From Hemicordylus capensis (Eukaryota > Chordata > Lepidosauria > Squamata > Cordylidae): a stretch of DNA of 64,000 nt. Position numbers and translations under genes: made by a program. This document shows, piece by piece, positions 51,005 to 63,151 of the stretch (positions within the stretch are counted from its first letter, which is position 1; each line of letters begins with the position of its first letter). The notes below the pieces were generated by a model. That model did not search any database and was not told where the DNA came from. It worked only from the letters and a program-made list of their open reading frames with translations. The stretch lies in the NCBI RefSeq assembly GCF_027244095.1, contig NC_069662.1:89004294-89068293 (forward strand), written 5' to 3'.

Positions 51005-51875
51005 CTCTAATGTGAGGGGTGAGTTAGATCTCCCTGTGCTGGATGGGGTTACACTCCCCTGGAAGGAGCAGGTACACAGCTTGGGAGTACTCCTGGACCC
51101 AGGCTTCACCCTGGTATCTCAGGTGGAGGCCATGGCCAGGAGTGCTTTCTAACAGCTTTGGCTGATTCGACAGCTGCGCCCATTCCTTGAAGAGCTCAAA
51201 ACAGTGGTGCACCAGCTGGTAACCTCCAGGCTTGATTACTGCAATTGTGCTCTACGTGGGGCTGCCTTTATATGTAGTTCGGAAACTTCAATTAGTTCAA
51301 AATGCGGCAGCCAGACTGGTCTCCGAGGCAACTCAGAGATACCATATTATGCCTGTTTTGAAACAGTTGCACTGGCTGCCAATATGTTTCCAGGCAAAAT
51401 ACAAAGTGCTGGTTATTACCTTTAAAGCCCCGAATGGTTTAGGCCCAGGTTACCTTAGAGAGCGCCTTCTTCTGTATGATCTCCACTGCATATTAAGGTC
51501 ATCTGAGGAGGTCTGGCTCCAGTTACTACCGGTACGTCTGGTGGCGACTCAGAGGCTGCCTTTCTCTGTAGCCGCTCCTGGACTGTGGAATGCACTCCCG
51601 GCAGAAATCCGTAATCTGAACTCTTTATTGGTTTTTAGGAGAGCCCTATCTGTTTGGCCTGGCCTTCCAGGGTTTTTTAATTGTTGCAAAGGGTTTTTAA
51701 ATGTACCTGTGTTTTTCAGGGTTTTTAAACTGTTTTATTGTTTAACGGTTTTATGGTATTTTATAACTTTTAATTGTGGATTGATTTTAATTGTTTTTGT
51801 TTTATTTGTAAACCGCCCTGAGCCAATTTTGGAAGGGCGGTATAAAAATTGAATACATACATACATACATACATA
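51005..51875 (+). mobile_element. L2-clade LINE, 5'-truncated
   Basis: It encodes RGELDLPVLDGVTLPWKEQV, LVTSRLDYCN, LQLVQNAAARLVSEATQRYH, LHWLPICFQAKYKVL and FSVAAPGLWNALPAEIRNL. The 3' end is 'accgccctgagccaattttg' with a CATA tail. It is very similar to the C-terminal part of the L2 at 22540-25217, with a frameshift near 51200-51250. Confidence 0.87.
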
Positions 51876-52270
51876 CATAAAGTAATGGCAGCAAAGTGTA
51901 GTTTGGCTTAGACGTTAGGTTACGCCTTCTTTTCTTGTTTACCCTGTGTTCATTTGGAGCTGCTTCCTGGGAGTAGCCTATAAATAGGTTGAAGGCAGCA
52001 TTCCTCAGCCTTGTGCGATCATGGTGCCTTTATTCCTTGACAAGGACCATACCACGGTAATCTGGGACAACAAATAGCGGTCTTCCCCTCTCTCACACAC
52101 ACAGAGGCTGCTGTCTTAAAGCACAGTTCCCTTGCCATAAACACAATACAGATGTGAACAATTATGCCATAATCGCACTACACACAAGCTCATGTCCTTA
52201 CAGGCTGCATTAAATGTTGATCCAGGATAACTACTGCAATAAGTGAAGTTATTCCTGTGGGAGGAGGGGC

Positions 52271-52273
<3 letters not shown>

Positions 52274-52309
<36 letters not shown>
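52274..52309 (+). repeat. (GA)n microsatellite
   Basis: About 17-18 GA units. Confidence 0.95.
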
Positions 52310-52312
<3 letters not shown>

Positions 52313-52650
52313 TTGGCTTGCTATTGTTGCTATGACAACCAAAGGACATGCAGGATGAAGCAAACTGTAAGGAATGTGGTGGGGCGGGGGAAGAGTCAGG
52401 AGGTCCAGACATCCAAGCAAACTACCAACCTGCATGCAAGGTGTTAATGCTGCAACTGGTGGGTACAACACCATTTGGGGCTCATTTGCCACCACTGATC
52501 TGCCTGTACCAGCCACCACTGTCCAGAGAAGCTGCAAAAGCCTAAGTCTTGAGTGTTTAAATGTGTCCTTTTAAGGCAAGAATGGAAAAATCAACCAATC
52601 ACCTGAAATTAGTTGCACTCTGAAAAAGAACCCTATAGTTCCCAACACAG

Positions 52651-52934
52651 GAACATAGGAAGCTGCCATATGCTGAGTCAGACCCTTGGTTCATCTAAGC
52701 TCAGTATTGTCTACAAAGACTGAACTTCTCCAAGGTTGCAGGCAGGAATCTCTCTCAGCCCTATCTTGGAGATGCCAGGGAGGGAACTTGGAACCTTCTG
52801 CTCTTCTCAGAGTGGCTCCATCCCCTGAGGGGAATATTTTACAATGCTAGTCTCCCATTCAAATGCAACCAGGGTGAACTCTGCTTAGCTAATGGGACAA
52901 GTCATGCTTGCTACCACAAGACCAGCTCTCCTCT
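52651..52934 (-). mobile_element. 5S-rRNA-derived SINE, copy 3
   Basis: The minus strand begins gagagctggtcttgtggtag, with gctaagcagagt and gaatgggagact. The tail is 'cagcatatggcagcttccta'. A small deletion removes part of the middle. Confidence 0.78.
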
Positions 52935-53649
52935 AAAACTTCATCCAGTAATCCTGGTTGAGAAATGATGGTGTAACTGGATTATTGTTAGGTTGATAGA
53001 GAGGGCTGTTTCAGGTCTTTGGGAAAGCAATGGAATCAGTGGGGGAAAGGACTCCTATTTTATCCAAAGTTGCCCTTCTGTATGCAGAAGGTGTCTTCTG
53101 TTTACAAAAGGGCTATTTTACACCTTGCACTGGAGTAGGACATACGAATAACTGGGTCAGATAAAAATCAATCTAGTTGAGCATTTTGTTTTCATCTAGA
53201 TCCGTGTTCTTCATTGTAATGGGAAGCCCATTAATCCTACGTGTGGATCCCTGACTGTTTGTTTATTGGGCTTGTGTGAAGCTTCAACCAAAGCTGAATA
53301 CTCTGACAGCCCCACTGGGACCATGTGGAAACAACTATTCTTGCCATGCAGTGCTGTGTTTTGCCTAGCTCCTTCCACAGGAGGGCTCCTTTAAGAGAAA
53401 CCGAGCCCTCTTGAGCCCCTGCACCATCTTGGAAGGTGTATGCAGCAAGCCCTGAGAAATGTAGCTCTGTCCAGTATTTTCCTTACAGAGGTCTTAAGAG
53501 AGGGTTCTGCCTGTCTTTAAGGATATTCCCAGCACTGAGAAAAGGGCAGTACTGTGTAGAGGTCAGGACAGTGGGAAATGGCTCTCACATTGAGGCTATT
53601 TTGCCAAAGTGGCCCCCAGTGAAGATCATTGAGCCAGATGCTTCTGGTA

Positions 53650-54130
53650 TTGAGGCATACTGCCTCTGAGCATGGAAGTTCCCCCAGCAATTATAGCTAG
53701 TCATCCTCTAGTTCTCCATGAATGAGACTAATCCTTTTTTTTTAAAGCCATCTAAGCTAGTGGCTGTTAGTTCAGCCTGTGGCACTGAATTCCGCAAGTT
53801 AATTGTATGAAATACCTCCTCCTGTCTGTGTGAAAGCTATTGCCAATCAATTTGTGTGATCCTTCATTTTGGTATTATGAAAGAAATATTTCTTTCTACA
53901 AATCTAATTTATGCACATACAGATTCAAGTTCATCTTTCAAGATAATCAGAAGGGACTTAAACATCCCCTTGTCTTTTCTCTAAATTAAACTTCTTAAGT
54001 TCTCCTGGTAAGAACGGTGCTTAAATCATTGCAAAAATGGTGCTTAAATCCATTTATTATTTTTAATTACCCCTTTCCAGCTCAATGACATCTTTTTTTG
54101 AGACTAGGAAACCAGAACTGCACATGTAAA
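53650..54130 (-). mobile_element. Old CR1/L3-type LINE 3' region
   Basis: 'gcactgaattccgcaagtta', 'ccatctaagctagtggctgt' and 'gccaatcaatttgtgtgatc' are diverged forms of the CR1 C-terminal block (WNSLP, then a MKLIGKRF-like stretch) seen more clearly at 58440-58670. It is much older than the other CR1 copies. Confidence 0.55.
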
Positions 54131-54337
54131 ATATAGCCCCATCATTAGGCCTGTGCACAGCTTTGACCCACCAAGCTGTACCAGCCATGTATGGTGGTTT
54201 GCCAGATGCTTGACACAAGCCCCCAGTTTTTGCAGTCCCAGGTAGGCAGCAAAACAGGAACCCCTTCTGAACCACAAAAGGCTGATTATCTGCATTCAGC
54301 TTGGCAAGTCATAAATTTTGTAGGCCTGATTTATATG

Positions 54338-54800
54338 CAGGTGGCCCTTGTTATCTGTGCTCCCAACACACGGAGTTTCACATACCCATGGTTGGGCAAT
54401 GGGGACCTGACCTCATTATTCACAGTCTTTAAAATAGACAGAATTTGCCTATCCGCGGTTCCTGGGTAGCTGGAAGTGACTTCCGGTGTTGTTTTTGGCC
54501 ACCATTTTGGAGGACAGAGCTATTTTGTGGCTCTCTCTTTTTAAAAATAATTCCCCTGTGATTTTTTTTATTTTTTATTTGCAGAAAATTGGAGGAATTG
54601 GGGTTTGCGGGGACATTGCTGAACAGCTGGAGACCTGGAGAGCATGTTACGGTACTTATTTCTGCCTCTTTCCCTCTTTTTTAGCCCTTTTTTTAACCTT
54701 GAGAAACCTGATCCCACAAATTCCCATTGGCTCAAGGTTTTGTTAACCACGGTTTCATTATCCGCAGTGATAGGCCAGAACCGATAACTAGGGCCACCTG
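54338..54800. mobile_element. Tigger-like (Tc1/mariner superfamily) non-autonomous element
   Basis: The ends CAGGTGGCCCTTGTTATCTG and GATAACTAGGGCCACCTG are inverted repeats, followed by TA at 54801-54802 (the left TA is mutated). Inner 'ccatggttgggcaa' and 'ttatccgcagtgataggcc' resemble MER2/Tigger families. No transposase. Confidence 0.65.
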
Positions 54801-54948
54801 TAATGGCTAGTAGTGTGGCCCATCATTGACTGGGCAAAGTCATTTTGCATAGATTTACATTGATGGGGAAGTTGACAAAATGAAATATATGACAAATAAT
54901 TTTTTATTAGCCTACTTTCCAGTAGGCTTATGAGATCACCCAACATTG

Positions 54949-56190
54949 TGTGTGTGTGTGTGTGTGTGTGTCTCCATCTGTGTGTGTGTGTCCCCCTACC
55001 AACTTCGCAATGCCTGGACCAATATGAACCAAATTGCATACAGTTGTAGGGACACATAGAGACACCTCAACGGCATAGTTTATGATGATGTCATCCACCC
55101 CGATCCAAGATGGTGGATGTATAAACCTTTGAGGTGCAAGTAGGCTAACTTGTGAACCACCTAAACGATTTGAACCAAACTCGCTACAGCTGTAGGGACA
55201 CATAGGGATGCCCTAATGGCATGGTTTGTGGTGATGTCATCCACTCCAATTCAAGATGGCGGCCACGTGAACATTTGAGGTGAAAGCAGGCTAATTTGTG
55301 GACTGTCTAACCAATTTGAACCGATTTAGGTACAGTTGCAGTGAGTGGCACACAGGGACACCTCAATGGCATAGTTTGTGATGATGCCACCCACCCTGAT
55401 TCAAGATGGCGGATGCATAAACTTTGGAGGCGGAAGTGAGCTAACTTGTGAACCACTTAACCGATTTGAACCAAATTTGCTTCAGCTGTAGGGACATGTA
55501 GAGACACCTCAATGGCGTAGTTTGTGATGATGCCATCCACCCCATTCCAAGATGGCGGATGCGTAAATGTTTGAGGCGCAAGTGACCTAACTTGTGGACT
55601 GCCTAACTGATTTGAACCAAATTGGGTACAGTTGTAGTGAGTGACACACAGGGACACCAGGATGCCATCCACCCTGATTCAAGATGGTGGAACCATAAAC
55701 TTTTGAGGCGCAAGTGAGCTAACTTGTGAACTGCTTAACCAATTTCAACCAAATTTCCTACAGCTGTAGATTGTGATGATGTCATCCAACTGAATGCAAG
55801 ATGGTGGACACATAAACTTTTGAGACACAAGTGCACTAACTTGCGACAGTCTAACCAATTTGAACCAAATTTGCTACAGCTGTGTGGACACATAGGGATG
55901 CCCCAATGGTGTAGTTTATGATGATGTCATCCACCCCGAACCAAGTTGGTGAACATATGAACTTTTGAGGCACAAGTGCACTAACTTGAGGACTGTCTGG
56001 CCAATCTGAACCAAATTTGGTACAATTGTAGTGAGTGACACACAGGGACACCTCAATGGTGTAGTTTGTAATGATGTCATCCACCCCAATCCAAGATGGC
56101 AGATGCATGAACGTTTGAGGTGGAAGAGATCTAACTTGTTGACCTCGATTTGAAACAAATATAGTCCAGTTGTAGAGCCAGTGAAAGGAA
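54949..56190 (+). repeat. Tandem array, unit ~146 bp, 8-9 copies
   Basis: The anchor 'tgaaccaaat' (or close) recurs at about 55025, 55171, 55317, 55467, 55613, 55745, 55861, 56007 and 56151. Spacings are 146, 146, 150, 146, 132, 116, 146 and 144. Each unit has 'tgatgatgtcatccaccc', 'ccaagatggcggatg' and 'gcaagtgagctaacttgtg'. Two unit types differ after 'gttgtag': 'ggacacatag' and 'tgagtgacacacaggg', in order A A B A B A A B. A (TG)n run at 54949-54990 adjoins the left end. Confidence 0.85.
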
Positions 56191-58210
56191 AGTAAGCTGA
56201 TTAGTTCTTACTTGAACAACTTGTTTATTGACGTGCTTGCAAAAGGGAATTAAAAGAACCGCTTTAAATTTGAGGGTTTTCAACTTCAAATGTTGTTTAT
56301 TTTATTGAATAGTTACCACACAGTAAATTTGAATCACAACATATCTGAATGAGTGAAAGATCAGCTTCTTTTTGGCATGATATCATTTTTGAACTATTGA
56401 ATGATTTTTGAGTGTTAAAAATCTGTTGAGAACAACAGTTAAAATATGATAATTATATTCAGCATTTCTGCTAAAAATAAAATTTAAAAAATTAAACCTT
56501 TCCCCCAGTATATTGCAGTGTAAAAAGCAGTGCTTTCAGCTATTTTAAGTGACAAGGTTGTGTATGGCAAATTTGGTATCTGTAAGTAATCGGGAAGTAT
56601 GACTATATTTCACACAAACAAATCTACAAACTCTTCAAAAGACGATGCGCCTAGTTTTTATCCACCTTAGAAGGAAGGATCAGAAATCTACTGACTCCCA
56701 TTATGTTCTCTTAAAGGCTACGACAGATAAACAAAGCCATTGCTGGCATTGCCTCTTCACAAGTGTGGCAATAACTTCATAATTTTGAGAAATTGTCAGC
56801 TTCCTTGTTTTTTTGGTCTTGGACAGTCTAAGGGTTCTTTCTCCATTCCTTTCTGGGCTGTCTAAATAAATTACTCCAAGTTTTTACAAATCTCCCCCAG
56901 TTGAAGACAGTCTTTCTTTTCTTGTGTCCTTTCATTTTCATTTTATTACATGGACATTTTGCCTATAAAAATGCACTCAGCATTACCCAAGAAAAAATGT
57001 TGTTGCTTGGTGACTATATGGTGACCTTAAGAAGGAACACCACTGCTGTTTGAATAATAGCTGCGTAAAGGTAAAGTGTGCCGTCAAGTCAATTTCGACT
57101 CCTGGTGCCCACAGAGCCCTGTGGTTTTCTTTGTTAGAATGCAGGAGGGGTTTACCATTTCTGGGAGGGTAGGCCAAATCAAATGATCTGCAGAGCTAAA
57201 ACATAATGACTTTTCTCTCAGGAGAAACTTCACAACAATGTGATTCAAGGATACAGATGCTGGCTTTTCTTCTGAACTATTAAATCTATGCCCTCAATGA
57301 CTAGGGACACTTTCTACATCATGGGGAAAGATAATTTAGGCCTTTTCCTCCAACAATAAATCTGTCTGCAAAAGTTATATTTTCATGGGAAAGCCCTGAA
57401 AAGCTCTTTCCAAAGATATGCTACCTTTAGGGCAAATGTGGTGCTTACCTGGGAACTGCAGGCAGATAAGCCAGAGCAAAGGTTTCAGATGAAAGTGAAA
57501 CAGACACAAGTTGTTCCTTATTATAAGATGTAGGTAGCTGCTTTGTGAGAGAAACAGAAAAGGAAATATCTCATTCTGTAACTTGGGGTCAAGGAAATGA
57601 GATCTCTGATGAATCAGTTCCTGGGGAATCAGAGCTCTTTTTCATGCTGTTACTAATCATCCATGAAACTGTGTCATCTTCAGCTACTGCACCTGTCTGA
57701 GGCAGGTAGAGCTTCTCTGCTTAAGCAGCCTATTGCCTTGGACAGGATACCTGCCTTTGGCAGAGCACTTCTTTACTTGAGCAGCCTAATGCCTTGGGCT
57801 GCGGAAGGGCACCACCTGTTTTGTACCTGTTAGGTGCCTGTTTGCCTTGGGGCAGTGGCGTAGCTTGGCTTCAGCATATTCTGATCGAGGGAGCTCTATG
57901 GCTCTCACAGTGAGAGTTTAGCTGTTAAAAAATCAAGGACGAAATGGAGAGGAGCACACCACAGAGATATGCAGCTGCTCCCTTAGACCACAGATGCTGT
58001 TCAGTGAGCCCACCCATCTTTTCCAGGCGAGAAGGGGAAAAGAAGGGTCCAGTTTAATGATGTCAAGGAGAATATTTGAGGAAGCCTAATGCAAATTGGG
58101 GAGACATAATTGTGAAGGAAAAGGAAATTCAAAAAGTTACATTAGCATAGCTTGCGGAAGCAGCCTTAGGACAAATAATCTTGCCAAGCTGGCACTTTTC
58201 TACCTTTACG
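56191..58210. other. Intergenic sequence, no gene seen
   Basis: AT-rich and mostly unique-looking. It contains the second copy of the 'gtaaagtgtgccgtcaagt' repeat at 57065-57165 and a lone 'cagtggcgtagcttgg' at 57855 that may be one hAT end. Confidence 0.45.
57065..57165 (+). repeat. Interspersed repeat 'gtaaagtgtgccgtcaagt', copy 2
   Basis: 'taaagtgtgccgtcaagtca', 'tttcgactcctggtgcccac' and 'ggaggggtttaccattt' are closer to the consensus than the copy at 48646. Confidence 0.55.
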
Positions 58211-58214
58211 GGCC

Positions 58215-61200
58215 ATACTTGGTCATAAGAGCAGCCCTGCTGGATCAGGCCCAAGGCCCATCTAGTCCAGCTTCATGTTTCACACAGTGGCCCACCAGAC
58301 GCCTCTGGGGAGCCCACAGGCAAGAGGTATGTGCATGCCCCATCTTCTGCTGTTACTCCCCTGCAACTGGTTCTTAGAGGCATCCTGCCTTTGAGGATGG
58401 AGGTGGCCTATAGCCCTCCGACTAGTAGCTGTTGATAGACCTCTCCTCCATGAAGTTATCCAAACCCCTCTTAAAGCCTTCCAGGTTGTTGGCTGTCACC
58501 ACATCTGGTGTCAAAGAATTCCACAAGTTGTTTATGTGTTGTGTGAAAAAGTACTTCCTTTGGCTGGTCCTAAATTTCTTGGCAATCAATTTCATGAGAT
58601 GACCCCTGGTTCTAGTGTTGTATGAGAGGGACAAAAAATTATCTCTATCCACTTTCTCCACACCATGCATGATTTTAAAGACGTCTATTATGTCTCCCCG
58701 CAGTCGTCTTTTTTCTAAACTAAATAGCCCCAGGTATTGTAGCCTTGACTAATAAGGAAGGTGCTCTAGGCCCTGATTATCTTGGTTGCCCTCTTCTGCA
58801 CCTTTTCAAGTTCTACAATGTCCTCCTTTAGATGTGGTGACCAGAACTGTATGCAGTACTCCAAGTGTGGCTGCACCATAGTTTTGTATAAGGGCAATAT
58901 AATCTTAGCAGTTTTATTTTCAATCCCCTTCCTAATGATCCCTAGCATGGAATTGTCCCTTTTCACAGCTGCCTCACATGAGCTGACACTTTCAACGAGC
59001 TGTCCACCACAACCTCAAATCCCTCTCCTAGTCAGTCACCGAGAGCACAGATCCCATCAGCATATATATGAAGTTGGGGTTTTTCGTCCCAATGTGCATC
59101 ACTTTACACTTGCCAACATTTGACCACATTTGCCATTTTGTTGTCCACTCCCCCAGTTTGGGGGAGAGATCCTTTTGGAGCTCCTCACAATCTGTTTTGG
59201 ATTTCACTACCCTAAATAGTTTGGTGTCATCTGCAAATCTGGCCACCTCGCTGCTTACCCCAACTTCTAGATAATTTATGAATAAATTAAAAAGAACTGG
59301 TCCAAGTACAGATCCCTGGGAGACCTCAATTTTTTCTTCCCTCCAGTGTGAAAACTCTCCATTTATACCTCTGTTTCCTGTCCTTTAACCAGTTGGCAAT
59401 CCACACATGTACTTGTCCCCTTATCCCATGACTGCTACGTTTTCTCAGGAGTCTTTGATGAGGAACTTTGTTGAAAGCTTTTTGGATGTCCAGGTATACT
59501 ATGTCAACCAGATCACCTTTATCCACACACCCTGATGACCCTCTCAAAGAACTCCAAAAGGTTCATGAGGCCAGATTTACCTTTGCAGAAGCCATGCTGG
59601 TTCTCCCCCAGCAGGGCCTGTTCTTAGCAATTTGAGAATCTTTGAGAATGATTTCCATCAATTTGCCTGGAACAGACATTAAGCTAACTGGCCTGTAATT
59701 TCCTGGATTGCCCCTAGATCCTGTTTTGAAAATCAGTGTTACATTTCCTACTTTCCAGGCCTCTGGTACAGAGCCTGATTGTAGGGATAAGTTGTATATT
59801 TTAGCAGGGAGGTCGGCAATTTCTCATTTGAGTTCTTTAAGGACTCTTGGATGAATGCCATCTGGCCCGGGCAATTTGCTAGTTTTTAATTTTTCCAGAC
59901 AGCTTAGAACACCATCTCTTGTCACTTCTATATGTCTCAGTTCTTTAGTCTCCATCCCCAAAAAGCCCGGTTCAGGAACAGGTATATGCTCAATATCCTC
60001 TGCTGTGACGACAGAAGCAAAGAACTCATTTAGCTTCTCTGCAACCTCCATATCCTCCTTAATAATCTCTTTCACTCCCTCATTGTCTAATGGTCCAACC
60101 ACCTCCCTGGCAGGTTTCCTGCTTCTGATGCATTTAAATAAGTTTTTGTCCCCCCCACCCCGATGTTTTTAGCTAAATGTTCCTCAAACTCTCTTTTGGA
60201 ATCAGAATCAGAATCAGCTTTTATTTCGATCAATGACCAGAACAAAACACAAGCAAAAAGGAAAAAGAGAATAAGACATCATAAAATAGTAATACGCAAC
60301 TTACATGCAATGTAACAAAACTTGGCCACAGAGTTAGTACTCATACTATCAAATTAGACAGTAATAAATCAAGATAAAAGTCATCTGAGCGGCCAGGAAA
60401 AGGCTTCAACAAGGGTGAGATAAAATCTAAACGGGCATCCCTGTAGAGGTCACAGTAAAGACTAAAATGTGCAGTCGACTCAATAGCACCTGAGCCACAA
60501 GGGCAGAGGCACAAAACATAAGGAATCCCCTTGAACCTTCCCTTAAGCACAGATGTTGGAAGAACATTAAGACGTGCAAGGGTCAAGGCACGCCTAAATT
60601 TAGGAAAAGTTATGTTACTTAGGTAATCAGCAGGCTTAAGATTGTAGAGCTGGTTACCTATATACAAACCTCTAGATATTTTGGAGGCTTCAACCTGTAG
60701 GTCAGTATCAATTATTCGCTGTTTAATAACCTTCATAGCTGTAGTAGAGACCATCCTAACAAGTTCTTCAAGTGGGATCCCATAAAGTTGAGATTTTATT
60801 TTAAGCGACCGTTTCCATCTCGAATCAAAGGAGTCGGTCATAATAAGAGGGACTAATCCCACTTGTGAGAACTTCAATTTTAACCAGAATAGGAAAATAC
60901 ATTTCCAATAAACCGATTCCAAAGTATAGAGGCCTGCCTCCTGTCTAATAGCGGCATTTGAGGCACTATTTGGGACCTGGAAGATGGATCTAAGAAATTT
61001 TGTCTGTATGGCCTCCAGAGGTGAAAAATTGCAGAAAGGGCCCAATTGTGCACCATATGTAAGCTGTGGGTGTAATTTAGCTGCAAAGAGTTTAATAGCA
61101 GCAGGTATATATGCAGCGCCCTTCGTAAAATAAAAAGATCTAATTGAGTTAGCCGAATGCTGGGCTTTCTGTATGGTAGAGTTCAGGTGGGCCTGACGGC

Positions 61201-62940
61201 CTCCCGAAGCATGGAAGACTATGCCAAGGTATTTAAATATTTTAACTTGTTCAATTAATTGGCCATTTATTTTCCATACATGGGGCTTGGGGCGTTTGGC
61301 AAATACCAGTACTTTAGTTTTCTGGTAGTTTACCTCAATGGCCTCCTCTGCACAAAAAGAGCTAAGTGATGCAAGTGCCCGCCTTAGGCCGACTGGGGTC
61401 AGTGACAGGAGAACCATGCCATCGGCATACAGCAGAATTGATATATATTTATGAGCCAGTTTGGGCTGATGAATAGAAGGAGCATTCATATGAGTTACTA
61501 TGGAGTTAATATAGATGTTAAACAAAAAAGGGGCTAAAATACACCCTTGTCTGGCTCCTCTATGTGTGGGGATTTCAGCAGATAAGTGACCCCGTGCACT
61601 ACAACGAACTCTTAAGGATGTATTTTCATGTAGCTTATAAATTAGTAATGGGAGACGCTTATCTATGGATAAATCCCTCAACTTAGCCCAAAGGTGGCCC
61701 CTAGAGATGGAATCCAAAGCAGATTTTAAGTCAATAAATGCCGCATAGAGGGCAGAGCCAGGTTTACAAGTGTATTTCTCAGCCAGATGTTGGAGTATAA
61801 AGGCCTGCTCAATGGTCGATCGGCCTTCACGAAATCCGGCTTGTTCAGGAGCCAGGATGTTATAGGCATCAATCCAGTCAGCCAGTTTTATCAGGAGATG
61901 TTTCGCATATAATTTAGAGATAATGCTCAAGAGGCTAATTGGACGGTAATTTGCGGGATCTTGTCTGCTTCCTTTTTTATAAATAGGGATAATTAAAGCA
62001 GCCCCCCAATCCTGAGGAATTTTCACAGTGTTATCGATAAATGAGAATAATGACACAAGAACAGGGGCCCACCATTCTACCCTGCCTGATGTTACCCCCC
62101 CCCCCGATGTTTTTAGCTAAATGTTCCTCAAACTCTCTTTTGGATTCCCCTATTGTCACCTTGCGTTTCTTTTGCTAGAGTTTATGTTCCTTTCTGTTCT
62201 CTTCATTTGGGCAGGCTTTCCAATTTCGGAAGAAAGTCTTCTTCCCCTTTATAGCTTCCTTGACTTTACCTGTTAGCCATGCTGGCATCCTCTGGTCTTG
62301 GGGGTACCTCCTGGTCTTGGGGGTAACTTTCCTCCATTTTGGTATACATTCTAACTGGGCTTCTAGTATTGTGGTTCTGAGTAAATTCCATGCATTCTGG
62401 AGCGAAGTGACTCTCCTGATTTTCCCTTTCAGTTTTCTTTTCACCAAACTCCTCATTTTGGATGTTTCCTCTTCTGAAATTCAAAGTGTGTGTTACACTT
62501 CCTTGGTGATTCTCTCCCCGCATGCATGTTGAATTTGATCACACTGTGGTCACTGTTCCCTAAAGGATCGATGACACTGGCATCACACACTAGGTCCTGG
62601 GTGCCATTCAGGATTAAGTCCAAGGTTGCCTTCTCTCTGGTTGGTTCCATGACCAATTGTTCTAGGGCATAATCATTCAGCTAGAAATTTGACCTTTGTC
62701 ATTACCTGACTGTGAATTTACTCAGTCTATGTGTGGGTAGTTGAAGTCACTTATTACTGCCCTACCTCTCCTTGATGCCTCCCTGATTTCCTTCTGCAAC
62801 TCCCAGTCACTGTCAGCATTTTGATCCGGAGGGCGATAGCCTGTCAATCTGTGCCATGGACAGCAATATCTGTATCCAGACCTAAAATGGTGATTTTCCA
62901 ACTTAGAATCTCTGTTGTTCATTGCTGAAACTGGGAACCT
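58215..62940 (-). mobile_element. CR1 LINE, nearly full ORF2, split by a younger LINE
   Basis: On the minus strand, right to left: endonuclease pieces (GYRPPDQNADSDWELQ, AVISDFNYPHID, ATLDLILNGTQDLV, IDPLGNSDHSVIKF at about 62940-62450), RT N-terminal part (KLNEFFASVV, LPGPDGIHPRVLKEL at 60100-59820), AFNKVPHQRLL, FADDTKLF, NSMLGIIRKGIENKTAKIIL and the C-terminal block FRTSQRKYFFTQHINNLWNS. The 3' end, at about 58215, is 'ctggatcaggcccaaggccc' with 'ataagagcagccctg', as at 31040. Several frame breaks. The interval 60201-62101 is a separate insertion. Confidence 0.87.
60201..62101 (-). mobile_element. Young non-LTR retrotransposon (I/Jockey/Vingi-like), 5'-truncated, long open frame
   Basis: A 571-codon open frame (62056-60341) holds RT motifs: GAALIIPIYKKGSRQDPANY, RPISLLSIISKLYAKHL, EQAGFREGRSTIEQ, AAFIDLKSALDSISR, RQGCILAPFLFNIYINSI and LLYADGMVLLS. 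It ends with a zinc-knuckle-like block, LCPCGSGAIESTAHFSLYC. The catalytic YADD reads YADG, so this copy should be inactive. The 3' end has an AATAAA-type stretch and a (GATTCT)n tail. A 43-bp target duplication flanks it (60158-60200 and 62102-62144). Clade assignment is by motif style only. Confidence 0.85.
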
Positions 62941-62944
62941 GAAT

Positions 62945-63151
62945 CAGGGATACTGCTTTGTTGACCAGGAGAGGGCAAATAACACATTCCTGATATTTAG
63001 AGCAGGTTTGTCCCATCTAGAGACTTCATACTGCCTGCCAATTGCAGAAGGCTGCGTGCATACCCTATTCCCAGAGCCTCTACAGACCTAGACAAAGTCT
63101 CAACCTCTGTCCAATAATTTTCCATTTCAAGTCCCTGGGCTGCATGCAAAG
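62945..63151. other. Intergenic sequence, no gene seen
   Basis: Short unique-looking stretch between the CR1 and the hAT MITE. Confidence 0.4.

Noticed and set aside
53436-53669. Plus-strand open frame of 77 codons
   Set aside because: It overlaps the start of an old CR1 region and has no recognisable domain.
54788-56158. Several minus-strand open frames with similar peptides in the 146-bp array
   Set aside because: They arise because 146-150-bp units repeat. Spacings that are not multiples of three and subtype changes break any common frame.
54949-56190. CRISPR-like appearance of regularly spaced repeats
   Set aside because: The whole 146-bp unit is repeated, not a short repeat with unique spacers, and the context is a vertebrate genome.
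57855-57875. 'cagtggcgtagcttgg', similar to a hAT MITE end
   Set aside because: No matching opposite end or 8-bp duplication was found.
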